64,000 nucleotides of DNA from Reticulitermes speratus (lineage: Eukaryota > Arthropoda > Insecta > Blattodea > Rhinotermitidae), in the NCBI GenBank assembly GCA_021186555.1, contig JAJKFL010000002.1, positions 2,781,001-2,845,000 of the forward strand, in the 5' to 3' direction. The position numbers were made by a program, and so were the translations under genes. This document shows positions 16,262-28,263 of the stretch, piece by piece (the stretch's first letter is position 1; the number at the start of each line of letters is the position of its first letter). Under the pieces are notes generated by a model. It was not told where the DNA came from, searched no databases, and saw only the letters and a list, made by a program, of their open reading frames with translations.

Positions 16262-16825
16262 AGTACTGATGTGAAGTATAGATCGTGCAACACGGGAAAT
16301 AACATTACATGTGCCACATATTGTAACTACAGAATAGCTGCAACAGTATGTAGCCTAGAGACGTGGTTTGTGTCAGGTGCATAATTGTAAATATGTATAT
16401 AAAGTGATAACAATGATTATTAAAATCAGTGAATTTTATAACTGAAATTCGACTAATGCCGTTAGACGTTGACGACGTAGAAGCGCCATTCCACATAATT
16501 CTGTGACGCCAGGTTTCGTAGCCACACGTCGGGCCATGAACACAGGTACGAACTGCCACAGACAACCACACAGAGCAAGACGGAGCGTTTCGCAGGACTT
16601 TGTAACGCCATTAGTCACATAAAAATGAGTATCACGTTTAGATATCCACAGCTGAAAGCCAGTACGATTCGAAGACTGATGTTGTCCAGACATCAGTATT
16701 TGATTGGTCGTAGTTTAACAATTCATCATCACTTAACATCACTAACGAAAGAAGTAATTCATCTAATAAATCATTTACACATAACTTATACCTCACATAA
16801 ACACCGCTTCTGAGATATTCCTAAC
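16262..16825. other. Nothing recognised
   Basis: AT-rich DNA; open frames under 90 codons without domains. Confidence 0.35.
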
Positions 16826-17300
16826 CCCTTTAAAGCCCGGTGGTTACTATATGTACCACCAGCTTTAACATTCAACAATTCTACGTTCTGCCCACACAGT
16901 GTATTTATGTGTTTTGTGTGGATCTGAGAACAAACAGCGATTATTTCACTGTACAACATTAACTGACTGGTTTGTATAGCTGAGACGGAGTGTGTTTACT
17001 GCGCGGTACGAACTGTATTTATGTGTTTTGTGTGGATCTGAGAACAAACAGCGATTATTTCACTGTACAACATTAACTGACTGGTTTGTATAGCTGAGAC
17101 GGAGTGTGTTTACTGCGCGGTACGGACTGTATTTATGTGTTTTGTGTGGATCTCAGAACAAACAGCGATTATTTCACTGTACAGCATTAACTGACTGGTT
17201 TGTATAACTGAGACGGAGTGTGTTTACTGCGCGGTACGAGCTGGGTATTTATATATAAGACAGGTTAGTTTCCGTCTTCATTAGCCCTTTAAAGACAAAG
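16826..17300 (-). repeat. 114-bp-unit array B, about 3 units, with both ends
   Basis: Reverse orientation. The left end CCTTTAAAGCCCGGTGGTTA and TATATGTACCACC lead through TTCTACGTTCTGCCCACACA into three units; the right end is GGTACGAGCTGGGTATTTAT and later GCCCTTTAAAG. This is the shortest complete-looking copy, so it best defines the element's ends. Confidence 0.9.
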
Positions 17301-17818
17301 GCACATTTACTATCACTCACCTGCTTCACGTTAGCAGTGCTGTAGATGAAAGTTGAAAGCATTACCATCACAGAAGGCGTATGCTGCGTGTGACATATGG
17401 AAGTAAACTGTGCAACTACAGACAGACAAATTCCTGACAGCTAATCGTGTCTTTCTGTCATGTCAGCAACGTAGACTGCAGCATCTCGCGTTATGTTCTG
17501 CGACGGGAAAACGCACGGAAGCCCAAAACAGACTGGTATTAACAGCCCCCAGCAGTTACACCAGCTTCACCACAGACGTACGCGGTCCGCCATATCAGTG
17601 CGGGCGACCGCCGCACGACTAACCTACCGACCGACTGTGAGAGACTGCCTGCCGGCCTGTCGAGAGGGCGTGCGAGAGTCGTTCGGCTTCGCAGGATCGG
17701 AATTGTGCAAAAGCTGTCTCGTAGCTGGCTCTGTGACTGCCAATGCAGCCCGTCATTAATTCTCACACTACACAACAGATGGGTCAATTTTTCATCAGCT
17801 CTCAGGTTGCGTAACTTC
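17300..17818. other. Nothing recognised
   Basis: Short frames of up to 120 codons overlap on both strands without domains. Confidence 0.35.
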
Positions 17819-18410
17819 AGGCTTCCGCCGCGATGTAGATGCGATCTGCGCCGTTCTGGGATATACGCAGCTTTGAGTGGTAGTTCTGTACCGACGTTTC
17901 GGGACAACTGAACTTATAGGTCAAGACTTCTTGACACTTAAGAATGGGACCGACAGGTTGTCCCGAAACGTTGAGTGGTAGTTCTGCACCGACGTTTCGG
18001 GACAACCGAACTTAAGGGTCAATACTTCTTGACCCTTAAGAATGGGACCTACAGGTTGTCCCGAAACGTCGGTACAGAACTACCACTCAACGCCGCGTTT
18101 GACCCTTCAAGATGGGAGACAGGTTGTCCGAAACGTCGGTACAGAACTACCACTCAACGCTGCGATTGACCTTGAATATGGGACCCGACAGGTTGTCCCG
18201 AAATGTCGGTGCAGAACTAGCACTCAACGCTGCGCTTAGCCCTTGAAGATGGGACCGATAGGTTGTCCCGAAACGTCGGTGGAGAACTACAATTCAACGC
18301 TGCACTTAACCCTTGAAGATGGGACCGATAGGTTGTCCCGAAACGTCGGTGCAGGACTACCGCTCAACGCTGCGTAATATCCCAGAAGAGCGCAGTTCTC
18401 AGCTGTCAGG
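17819..18410. repeat. Fold-back element with tandem hammerhead-like units
   Basis: The left end CTTCCGCCGCGATGTAGATG is followed by GACGTTTCGGGACAAC arms, then five or six tandem units (about 60-70 bp) of CCCTTGAAGATGGGACCGAT, GGTTGTCCCGAAACGTCGGT and GAACTACCACTCAACGCTGC, ending TAATATCCCAGAAGAGCGCA. Each unit has the layout TTGAAGA, T, GGGAC-loop-GTCCC, GAA, ACGT, C. The inner arm is inverted relative to the tandem part. Confidence 0.85.
18311..18350 (+). ncRNA. Hammerhead-like motif, C3-to-U variant (representative)
   Basis: TTGAAGA, extra T, stem II GGGAC/GTCCC, GAA, stem III ACGT, then C at position 17. C3 of the catalytic core is replaced by T, which would be expected to hurt cleavage. 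The same sequence recurs at 18241-18280, 59963-60003 and, with small changes, 36029-36070. Confidence 0.4.
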
Positions 18411-19040
18411 TTTTTTTAAACTTCGCTTCTGTTTAATGTGTCTCATTAATTCGAGTTTCGTGCGAGTATCTTTCAAATTGCGCAGTTCGTAGTCAAAAAT
18501 GCTCGACGGAAACTTGAAGTTGAGTGTTTTTAGATGACTTGAAAAGAAAGAGACGAGGGGAAATTTAGAAATTTGGCTCGTTTCAGTATCACCTTTTAGA
18601 AATTTTTATTGCAGCGTGAAGATTGGTCAAATTACTCTCACACACTGCATCTTCCGTCTCGTGACAAGTTCTTCTATCATTCTCATAGTCAGTGTTCGGT
18701 AGCCCAGCTTCACAAAATACATATATCGTCACCAAAAGCAGCCTAAATGCACACTTTGAATTTTCGAGCCGTCCTTCGTAAAATGTTCTAATGCAGTACC
18801 TACTTCTGGTCTAGGAAGCACCGTTTTGTAGCATGTCAACTGTGACCTCGCAATACAGGTAGCGCTTTTAAAATATCCTAAATTTTACGACAACCGTAAC
18901 AATATCAGGAAGGTTTCTGGTACCGATGGCCGTAGCATTCGAAAGCAATCACTTTCGAACTTCACAGTGCGGGCATTGTCAATGTTCCGGTCAAGCGCAC
19001 ATCAAATATTGTGCACTGGGGTTTGACACTTCGAACATAA
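18411..19040. other. Nothing recognised
   Basis: No gene, RNA or repeat signature. Confidence 0.35.
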
Positions 19041-19818
19041 AAAGTAACTCGAATTATATTTAAAGAGCCAGATCGTACCGCGCAGTAAACACTCTCCGTC
19101 TCAGTTACACAAACCAGTCAGTTAATGTTGTACAGTGAAATAATAGCTGTTTGTTCTGAGATCCACACAAAACACATAAATACAGTCCGTACCGCGCAGT
19201 AAACACACTCCGTCTCAGTTATACAAACCAGTCAGTTAATGTTGTAGAGTGAAATAATCGCTGTTTGTTCTGAGATCCACATAAAACACATAAATACAGT
19301 CCGTACCGCGCAGTAAACACACTCCGTCTCAGTTACACAAACCAGTCAGTTAATGTTGTACAGTGAAATAATCGCTGTTTGTTCTGAGATCACACAAAAC
19401 ACAATAAATACAGTCCGTACCGCGCAGTAAAACACACTCCGTCTCAGTTATACAAACAAGTCAGTTAATGTTGTACAGTGAAATAATCGCTGTTTGTTCT
19501 GAGATCCACACAAAACACATAAATACAGTCCGTACCGCGCAGTAAACACACTCCGTCTCAGTTATACAAACAAGTCAGTTAATGTTGTACAGTGAAATAA
19601 TCGCTGTTTGTTCTGAGATCCAGACAAGACACATAAATACAGTCCGTACCGCGCAGTAAACACACTCCGTCTCAGTTATACAAACCAGTCAGTTAATGCT
19701 GTACAGTGAAATAATCGCTGTTTGTTCTGAGATCCACACAAAACACATAAATACACTGTGTGGGCAGAACGTAGAATTTTTTATTTTAAACCTCGTGGTA
19801 CGTATAGTAACCACTGAC
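19041..19818 (+). repeat. 114-bp-unit array C, about 6 units
   Basis: Forward orientation, from TATTTAAAGAGCCAGATCGT to GGGCAGAACGTAGAATTTTT. It faces array D immediately downstream. Confidence 0.93.
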
Positions 19819-20850
19819 TAATAACCTTGAGTCTAGTGGTTACTTTGATGTACTCCTGGCTTTACAATTGGCGAGATATACGTTCTTACCGAAGACTGCA
19901 TTTCTGCGTTTTGTATGGATCTCAGAACAAACAGCGATTATTTCACTGTACAGCATTAACTGACTGGTTTGTATAACTGAGACGGAGTGTGTTTTACTGC
20001 GCGTACGGACTGTATTTATGTGTTTTGTGTGGATCTCAGAACAAACAGCTATTATTTCACTGTACAACATTAACTGACTGGTTTTATAACTGAGACGGAG
20101 TGTGTTTACTGCGCGGTACGGACTGTATTTATGTGTTTTTGTGGATCTCAGAACAAACAGCTATTATTTCACTGTACAACATTAATGACTGGTTTGTATA
20201 ACTGAGACGGAGTGTGTTTACTGCGCGGTACGGACTGTATTTATGTGTTTTGTGTGGATCTCAGAACAAACAGCTATTATTTCACTGTACAACATTAACT
20301 GACTGGTTTTTATAACTGAGACGGAGTGTGTTTACTGCGCGGTACGGACTGTATTTATGTGTTTTGTGTGGATCTCAGAACAAACAGCTATTATTTCACT
20401 GTACAACATTAACTGACTGGTTTTTATAACTGAGACGGAGTGTGTTTACTGCGCGGTACGGACTGTATTTATGTGTTTTGTGTGGATCTCAGAACAAACA
20501 GCTATTATTTCACTGTACAACATTAACTGACTGTTTTTATAACTGAGACGGAGTGTGTTTACTGCGCGGTACGGACTGTATTTATGTGTTTTGTGTGGAT
20601 CTCAGAACAAACAGCTATTATTTCACTGTACAACATTAACTGACTGGTTTTTATAACTGAGACGGAGTGTGTTTACTGCGCGGTACGGACTGTATTTATG
20701 TGTTTTGTTTGGATCTCAGAACAAACAGCTATTATTTCACTGTACAACATTAACTGACTGGTTTTTATAACTGAGACGGAGTGTGTTTACTGCGCCGTAC
20801 GAGCCGAATGTTTAAGTGTGATTCACGTTATTTTGCGCCTTTAAGGGGTT
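19819..20850 (-). repeat. 114-bp-unit array D, about 8 units, head-to-head with array C
   Basis: Reverse orientation units to about 20808. The units are a distinct subtype with AACAGCTATTATTTCACTG (others have AACAGCGATTATTT) and GGTTTTTATAACTGAG. The spacer between C and D (19819-19910) carries end-segment sequence TAGTGGTTACTTTGATGTAC. Confidence 0.93.
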
Positions 20851-20854
20851 AGAG

Positions 20855-22495
20855 GATTCAGTAAGATTGTCACGGTAGCGACGACGTTCAGGGCACGGTA
20901 CGGTCAAGAACAGACGCATTACACACAGACAAAGAATAACTTCCTACGTGAACGGACGTTACGGACCGTGATCGGACGTACCGTACATGAGCGACCGTGA
21001 GCGTACCGTAGTGTGAACAGGACGTAACTCTTACACATGTTTTCTCGCCTTAAAGTTTTCGACTACAGTTTTTTATGCATGAATAAGGTTGTCCGCGGTA
21101 GCGACGACGTTCAGGGCACGGTACGGTCAAGAACAGACGCATTCACACACAGACAAAGAATAACTTCTGACCGTGAACGGACCGTTAACGGACCGTGATG
21201 ACCGTGACCGTACGTGAGCGACCGTGACCGTACCATGAGCGGACCGTGAGCGTACCCATAGTGTGAACAGGACGTAACTCTTACACATGTTTTCTCGCCT
21301 TAAAGTTTTCGACTAGTTTTTTATGCATTCGAATAAGATTGTCCGCGGTAGCGACGACGTTCAGGGCACGGTACGGTCAAGAACAGACGCATTCACACAC
21401 AGACAAAGAATAACTTCTGACCGTGAACGGACCGTTACGGACCGTGTGCGTTACCATTAGTGTGAACAGGACGTAACTCTTACACATGTTTTCTCGCCTT
21501 AAAGTTTTCGACTACAGTTTTTTATGCATTTAATAAGATTGTCCGCGGTAGCGACGACGTTCAGGGCACGGTACGGTCAAGAACAGACGCATTCACACAC
21601 AGAATAACTTCCTGACCGTGTTGGACCGTTACCGGACGGTTACCGGACCGTGAGCGGCGTACCCGGACCGTGAGGGACGTGAGTACCATGAGGACAGTGG
21701 GTACGTAACGATAACTTACACATGTTTTCTCGCCTTAAAGTTTTCGACACAGTTTTTTATGCATTTAATAAGATTGTCCGCGGTAGCGACGACGTTCAGG
21801 GCACGGTACGGTCAAGAACAGACGCATTCACACACAGAATAACTTCCTGACCGTGTCTGGACCGTTACCGGACGGTTACCGGACCGTGAGCGGACCGTAC
21901 CCGGACCGTGAGCGGACCGTGACAGTACCATGAGCGGACAGTGAGCGTACCCATAATGTGAACTGGAATTAACTCTTACACATGTTTTCTCGCCTTAAAG
22001 TTTTCGACCACAGTTTTTTATGCATTCAATAAGATTGTCCGCGGTAGCGACGACGTTCAGGGCACGGTACGGTCAAGAACAGACGCATTCACACACAGAA
22101 TAACTTCCTGACCGTGTCTGGACCGTTACCGGACGGTTACCGGACCGTGAGCGGACCGTACCCGGACCGTGAGCGGACCGTGACAGTACCATGAGCGGAC
22201 AGTGAGCGTACCCATAATGTGAACTGGAATTAACTCTTACACATGTTTTCTCGCCTTAAAGTTTTCGACCACAGTTTTTTATGCATTCAATAAGATTGTC
22301 CGCGGTAGCGACGACGTTCAGGGCACGGTACGGTCAAGAACAGACGCATTCACACACAGACAAAGAATAACGTCCTGACCGTGACCGGACCGTATCCGGA
22401 CCATGAGCGGTGCGTGAGCGTACCCATAGTGTGAACAGGACTTAACTCTTACACATGGTTTCTGGCATTAAAGTTTGTCGACTACAGTTTTTATG
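20855..22495. repeat. Tandem array of about 7 units, 210-265 bp each
   Basis: Each unit has AAGATTGTCCGCGGTAGCGA, CGTTCAGGGCACGGTACGGT, AACAGACGCATTCACACACA, a variable stretch of GGACCGTGAGC/GGACCGTACCC subrepeats, then TTACACATGTTTTCTCGCCT and TTTTTTATGCATT. Length differences come mainly from the number of GGACCGT subrepeats. Confidence 0.92.
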
Positions 22496-22703
22496 TATTT
22501 CTTATTGCTCACATGCACGCTACATTTTCAGCCAATTATAACATGCTTAGTTTAATAATTATGAATATATGAATATAACATATTTATACTTCATGGAAGT
22601 ATTTTGAATTTATTTTGGCAAAAGATCATTTTAGAAACATCAAAGAAGGCAGAATATTAAAATACATGAAAATGTTTATAGAAATTTTGTTGTGTGAAAA
22701 GCT

Positions 22704-24007
22704 GAGCTAGTTAATATACGTATCAGTACACTGTCCTTTATTTGTCATATAAATATACGTATCAGTACACTGTCCTTTATTTGTCATATAAATATACGTA
22801 TCAGTACACTGTCCTTTATTTGTCATATAAATATACGTATCAGTACACTGTCCTTTATTTGTCATATAAATATACGTATCAGTACACTGTCCTTTATTTG
22901 TCATATAAATATACGTATCAGTACACTGTCCTTTATTTGTCATATAAATATACGTATCAGTACACTGTCCTTTATTTGTCATATAAATATACGTATCAGT
23001 ACACTGTCCTTTATTTGTCATATAAATATACGTATCAGTACACTGTCCTTTATTTGTCATATAAATATACGTATCAGTACACTGTCCTTTATTTGTCATA
23101 TAAATATACGTATCAGTACACTGTCCTTTATTTGTCATATAAATATACGTATCAGTACACTGTCCTTTATTTGTCATATAAATATACGTATCAGTACACT
23201 GTCCTTTATTTGTCATATAAATATACGTATCAGTACACTGTCCTTTATTTGTCATATAAATATACGTATCAGTACACTGTCCTTTATTTGTCATATAAAT
23301 ATACGTATCAGTACACTGTCCTTTATTTGTCATATAAATATACGTATCAGTACACTGTCCTTTATTTGTCATATAAATATACGTATCAGTACACTGTCCT
23401 TTATTTGTCATATAAATATACGTATCAGTACACTGTCCTTTATTTGTCATATAAATATACGTATCAGTACACTGTCCTTTATTTGTCATATAAATATACG
23501 TATCAGTACACTGTCCTTTATTTGTCATATAAATATACGTATCAGTACACTGTCCTTTATTTGTCATATAAATATACGTATCAGTACACTGTCCTTTATT
23601 TGTCATATAAATATACGTATCAGTACACTGTCCTTTATTTGTCATATAAATATACGTATCAGTACACTGTCCTTTATTTGTCATATAAATATACGTATCA
23701 GTACACTGTCCTTTATTTGTCATATAAATATACGTATCAGTACACTGTCCTTTATTTGTCATATAAATATAAGTATCAGTACACTGTCCTTTATTTGTCA
23801 TATAAATATACGTATCAGTACACTGTCCTTTATTTGTCATATAAATATACGTATCAGTACACTGTCCTTTATTTGTCATATAAATATACGTATCAGTACA
23901 CTGTCCTTTATTTGTCATATAAATATACGTATCAGTACACTGTCCTTTATTTGTCATATAAATATACGTATCAGTACACTGTCCTTTATTTGTCATATAA
24001 ATATACA
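22704..24007. repeat. 39-bp minisatellite, about 33 near-identical copies
   Basis: Unit ATATACGTATCAGTACACTG plus TCCTTTATTTGTCATATAA. I see a single substitution (AAGTATCAG near 23770) across about 1.3 kb. The unit is a multiple of three and stop-free on both strands, giving 433- and 486-codon repetitive frames that I do not regard as genes. Confidence 0.96.
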
Positions 24008-24445
24008 ATATATCTGCCTTCTAACGTCTTTTCTCGTCGACGTGTGTGCCTCTCTCTCTCTCTCTCTCCCTTTACAGAGCGTGGGCGCTCTCGACGCGGA
24101 CTAATTTATCGGAAATCGATGCCGGAGTCCTTTCTTGTGGCGCTGTCTCGTATCCACCGACTTGCCAGACCGACCTACACAAACACTACACTAACCGACT
24201 GACTGACTGACTGACTGCGGCGCGCTGATCACTTGCACGTCACTTGCTCGCCACTTGTTCACGGATCCACGCCGTATCAATAAATAACAACGGGAAGGCT
24301 TCGCTGTTGATTGCATTAAGTAGAACATAAAGCGATGTGTCGTATTGTGGTGACATCTGTTGAGCATCAAGTTTTGGTGCTTGCAAAATTTATATGTAAA
24401 ATAACCACACAAACGACAACAGTTTTGTTATCAAACAATTGCACA
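24008..24445. other. Short microsatellites, otherwise nothing recognised
   Basis: A (CT)n tract lies at about 24050-24069 and (GACT)n at about 24198-24217. Confidence 0.5.
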
Positions 24446-25061
24446 CATGTTACTTTACGTATACCAACATATCTCTTACAGTTTGCTATCCAAAACTACA
24501 AACATTAAGATATACAGAACTATAATTGTGCCTGTTGTTTTGTATGGGTGTGAAACTTGGTCTGTCACACTGAGGGAGGAACATAGGCTGAGGGTGTTCG
24601 AGAATAGGGTGCTGAGGGGGATATTTGGGTCTAAGAGGGACGAGGTAACAGGGGAGTGGAGAAGACTACATAACGAGGAACTTAATGATCTGTACTGATC
24701 ACCAAATATTATTCGGGTGATAAAATCAAGAAGAATGAGGTAGGCGGGGCATGTAGCACGTATGGGGGAGGGGAGAGGTGCGTACAGGATTTTGGTGGGG
24801 AGACCTGAGGGAAGGAGACCACATTGGAAGACCCAGGCGTAGATGGGAGGATAATATTAAAATGGATGTTCAAGAAGTGGGATGGGGGGCATGGACTGGA
24901 TTGATATGGCTCAGGATAGGGACAGGTGGCGGGCTGTTGTGATGCGGTAATGAACCTTCGGGTTCCATAAAACGCGGGGAATTTCTTGACTAGCTGAGGA
25001 ACTGTTAGCTTCTCAAGAAGGACTCTGCTACATGAAGTTAGTTAGTTAGTTAGTTAGTATT
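24446..25061 (+). pseudogene. LINE-A reverse transcriptase C-terminus plus 3' end with (TTAG)n tail
   Basis: The frame at 24447-24698 contains VVLYGCETWSVTLREEHRLR and VFENRVLRGIFGSKRDEVTG, a hallmark post-RT segment of non-LTR retrotransposons; an early stop follows HNEELNDLY and later parts are in other frames ([22 protein letters not shown]). The 3' end GGTTCCATAAAACGCGGGGA leads to TTAGTTAGTTAGTTAG. Clade not assigned; RTE-like tails suggest that group. Confidence 0.85.
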
Positions 25062-25089
25062 AATCCAACATATCGGACATGGTGTTAAA

Positions 25090-25136
25090 ACTTTGGGCTA
25101 CATGTTTCGACCCCTATGTTGGTAATCATCAGGCTC
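25090..25136 (-). ncRNA. Hammerhead-like motif, degenerate stem II
   Basis: Minus strand: CTGATGA, extra T, TACC...GGTC, GAA, stem III AC-AT-GT, A17. The core and stem III are intact, but the stem II closing pair is mismatched. Confidence 0.5.
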
Positions 25137-25225
25137 TTTATAGACGTTCCTGAAACGTCGATTTATTGTATTTGTCAGTAAATGATTTGGGGTATATGAC
25201 CTGTAAAGGACTAAGATATTCAGTC

Positions 25226-25389
25226 TATACGTAAAGGTAAAGGTCACCCTAGAACAGGCCATGAAGGCCCAGAGGGGGAATAGAGATATAGCTGTACTCT
25301 TTCTTTAACCTCGGCGCTAGATGTGGGTGGATGGTCAACGCCACGCCCCGGCCGCTTTACCCCCGGGAATGGCCCGGTACCCATTGTAA
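25226..25389 (-). mobile_element. SINE-2, 5'-truncated
   Basis: GTAAAGGTAAAGGTCACCCT through CCCGGTACCCATTGTA; the tRNA-like head is missing. Confidence 0.8.
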
Positions 25390-26166
25390 AACGTAATTAG
25401 ATGCTGATTAAAGCCGTGAGAATTTTTGAGGTTTTCGCAATGGAGTAGCTGAGGGAAATGGTGACACTACGTTACCTCGAAACGTCGGAATCCGATTACA
25501 TATTGACACAGCGTCATATCCGAGAAGAAAGCAATCCTCAGCTACACCGCTGCGAAAACCTACGAACGTGGCTGCATCAGCACATCGCTTGTTGCAAAAC
25601 CTTTAAGCCAGTGCTCATTGCTTATCGGGCTGTAAATTATTTTCCTGTATTAGCAGGCGATAATGTTAGGAGTGAAAGGTGACTGGGCAAAAATACGAAA
25701 TATGTACGATGTTTGAGAGGAGTGGTGCGGGTATATATCATTTATATTACAAATTTATCAATCGATTGTTAGTTATCTCTCGATATACTGTAAGTTGACC
25801 GTTGTTTTATACAGCAGCCGTCGCTGTAGGCCCCACTTGACACCTGCCGTCTGTCATCGTCATCTTAGGATGACAGTTGTAAATCAAGGCCACGGAAGTT
25901 AATGCAGAAGACAAGAGACGTTCGTAAATCTGTCACGGGGGGGGGGGGCTCAGCCTTCGTACTGCAGCACGTGCGGTGTTGGCCACAAGATACGGCCGAA
26001 ACATGTAGCAGTTACCTCTCTTTGAACTAGTTCCGTAAGTTGGAACTAAACTTATTGCTCGGAAGATGTATAATTTTAAGTTTTCTTAGTACAGTGTCTG
26101 GACATAACAGGGATGACGTCAGGGTGTTGCGTCACGTGATTTAAAAGGTAATGCATAGTGCTAGAA
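25390..26166. other. Diverged fold-back remnant; otherwise nothing recognised
   Basis: At 25435-25570, GTTTTCGCAATGGAGTAGCT at the left faces AGCTACACCGCTGCGAAAAC at the right, with TCGAAACGTCGG inside: an imperfect inverted repeat of the GACGTTTCG family. At 25975-26005, GGCCACAAGATACGGCCGAAACATGTAG (split here only by its loop) looks like a half hammerhead motif without the CTGATGA side. Confidence 0.45.
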
Positions 26167-26672
26167 CAGCGGTATTCAACCTTTTTTGTTCGCGTACCCC
26201 CACATATAATTTCTCTTCAACTTTGTACCCCCAAAGATGTTGGTGCATAATTCAAGTTATACATCAGTCTATAATCTACATCTAAATAAGCTAAATAAAT
26301 TACATCCAAAATAATGTATTAAATAATAAGTTTTAAATGAGAAAAAGGAGAGTCAAGCTATTAAATAACAAATATATTATTGTCTATCGTATAAAAATTA
26401 ATAAAGGAACAAAGGTATTTTAGCAAAGCAAAATTATATGCACTATGTGGAATAAAATGAAACTAGCCGCCCAGATAAGAATCGCATAAAGAGGAGAGAG
26501 AGAGAGAGAAATGGCACTCCCAAATCGCATGTCCTTACGTCCGGTCTCTTGTGGCTAACCCTAAATCTGGCCCTGATTATTCAGTGTTTATCATGAAATA
26601 ATATATTAATTTTTTATTTAATTTTACGTACCCCCTAAGATGTCTTCGCGTACCCCAGGTTGAATACCGCTG
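26167..26672. mobile_element. hAT-type MITE
   Basis: Terminal inverted repeats CAGCGGTATTCAACCT and AGGTTGAATACCGCTG, with CGCGTACCCC just inside both ends, enclose AT-rich non-coding DNA. The flanking 8-mers TGCTAGAA and TGTTCGAG match at only 5 of 8 positions, so the target duplication is weak. Confidence 0.75.
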
Positions 26673-26999
26673 TGTTCGAGCAGGGAAATGTATTAGGCCC
26701 ACTCGGGCAGGAAGACGGCAAATTCATGCGGAATGTTGCTGGAAAGGCATTTACAAAGCGGCCACATGAGAAAATCGAGAAAGAGGGTGCGGGTTCGAAC
26801 GTTTTAGGACGAACGGAATGTGTATCAAAAGCTTGGTTCTTCTGTACATTAGTTTAAACATACAATGAAAACGTATTTGTAACATGCTGTATACATAAGT
26901 AATCGAAATCTAACCTTAAAACGTAAATTGTAGAGGTTTGACTGCGAAATAAATTAGTGACTAATATGTCGAAATTTATGTTGCAACTTATCTACAGCA
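26673..26999. other. Nothing recognised
   Basis: One 65-codon frame without domains. Confidence 0.35.
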
Positions 27000-27130
27000 G
27001 TACCGCGCGTTTGATTAAATCTGCGATCTTCTGGGGTATTACGTGACGTCGTGTGGTAATTGTTTACCGACGTTTCGGGACAACGTATCGGTCCTATCAT
27101 TACAGGTCAAGAGTCCGAGTAGGAAAGAAA
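27000..27130 (-). repeat. Single arm of the palindromic family with hammerhead-like motif
   Basis: Contains TCTTCTGGGGTATTACGTGA, CCGACGTTTCGGGACAACGT and GTCAAGAGTCCGAGTAGG. The hammerhead-like part is 27067-27105 on the minus strand. Compare the two-armed copy at 42775-43012. Confidence 0.7.
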
Positions 27131-27232
27131 GCCAGCCTGTAACGTAGATTCTGGAAAGTGCGGCAGGGTAGCAATACGTGTGACGTGCGTTTTATGTCTG
27201 TGTGACTGGTGCTAAAGCATCTGAAAACCAAC

Positions 27233-27280
27233 TTCTGATAATGATTCAGAAGTGAATCGAAATATGTTGGTCATCTAACA
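27233..27280 (+). ncRNA. Hammerhead-like motif, mutated core
   Basis: CTGATAA (G8 changed to A), extra T, stem II GATTC-AGAAGT-GAATC perfect, GAA, ATATGT, T. Predicted inactive. Confidence 0.4.
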
Positions 27281-28263
27281 AAAGTTACTAAAATAATGTG
27301 CGTACTGTAGATGTGTCTAATATTACACCATCTTGTCTGGTCTGAATTTGGGATCCTGTGAAAATTTTTAGAACAGACGCAAGAACACGTAGAAGGTGGC
27401 AAGTATTGGCGGTTTGTTAACACCTTGTAATCAGGCGTAATGTGGTAGAAGACAGCAAACATTGCGTATGTAACGTGTTCAGTTTTGTTGAACATGGCAA
27501 ACATTGCAAGTCTTCTATATACTTATCGTTTCCCCCGCTCTGCCTCGGCTTGTACTGTACGTTGCTCCACATACCCGACTTTCCTTCAGAATAACAAGCA
27601 TATCGTCTCTCAATGTCACAAACAAGATTAGATACTAACATTTGTTAACGTTTAGACGTTTTTCTTGCTACTGTAAATCCTCTACTTGGTGCAAAAACTT
27701 GACTTCGGAAACGTTAACATATATATGCGCCCTAAAATTCTTCTAAAAACATGTCTCTGCTTCCGTGAATTTTGGGTCATCAAATAGTTCCATCGACTTA
27801 GAAGAGAATGGCACAGAAGTACAGTCCCATTCAGAAAGAACTCTCACATTTCGTCCGCTGGTATATCTTCGGATTGCACTACACAGGTATTGTTATTGTC
27901 ACAGCCAGCAACAGCATAACAATGTGCCTACATATAACAATAGCAGTGTAATACAGAGATTCAGTCACACTTCATTTCCACGGTAACCAGGTTTCCATGG
28001 ATGAGACACACCTTTGGTTTTGATGTCACACGTTTCCATGGAAACCAAAGTCCAAGTTAGGCTCCACCAGAGTATAACAGCCTGATAGATGTAATTGGCG
28101 CTGGGTTTTGGGGCTTTCAGTATCAGATATGGATGGGATTTAACGTCTGGTTTGTGAGTGACGTCACATCCGTGTTAAGGTTAATGGTCAGGTTGTAAAG
28201 ATATTATTATCGATAAATATTTAATGCTGTGGATGTACTGTACATGTACTGTGTGTGTTTCGA
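27281..28263. other. Nothing recognised apart from a short inverted repeat
   Basis: GGTTTCCATGG and CCATGGAAACC face each other at about 27990-28045. No coding signature. Confidence 0.4.

Noticed and set aside
22707..24202. 433- and 486-codon open frames on opposite strands
   Set aside because: Pure tandem translation of a 39-bp unit with no initiation context, no unique sequence and no composition of a real protein.
25038..25061. (TTAG)n as telomeric repeat
   Set aside because: Insect telomeres are usually TTAGG; here the tetramer is a short tail directly behind a LINE 3' end, and recurs behind other copies of that LINE.
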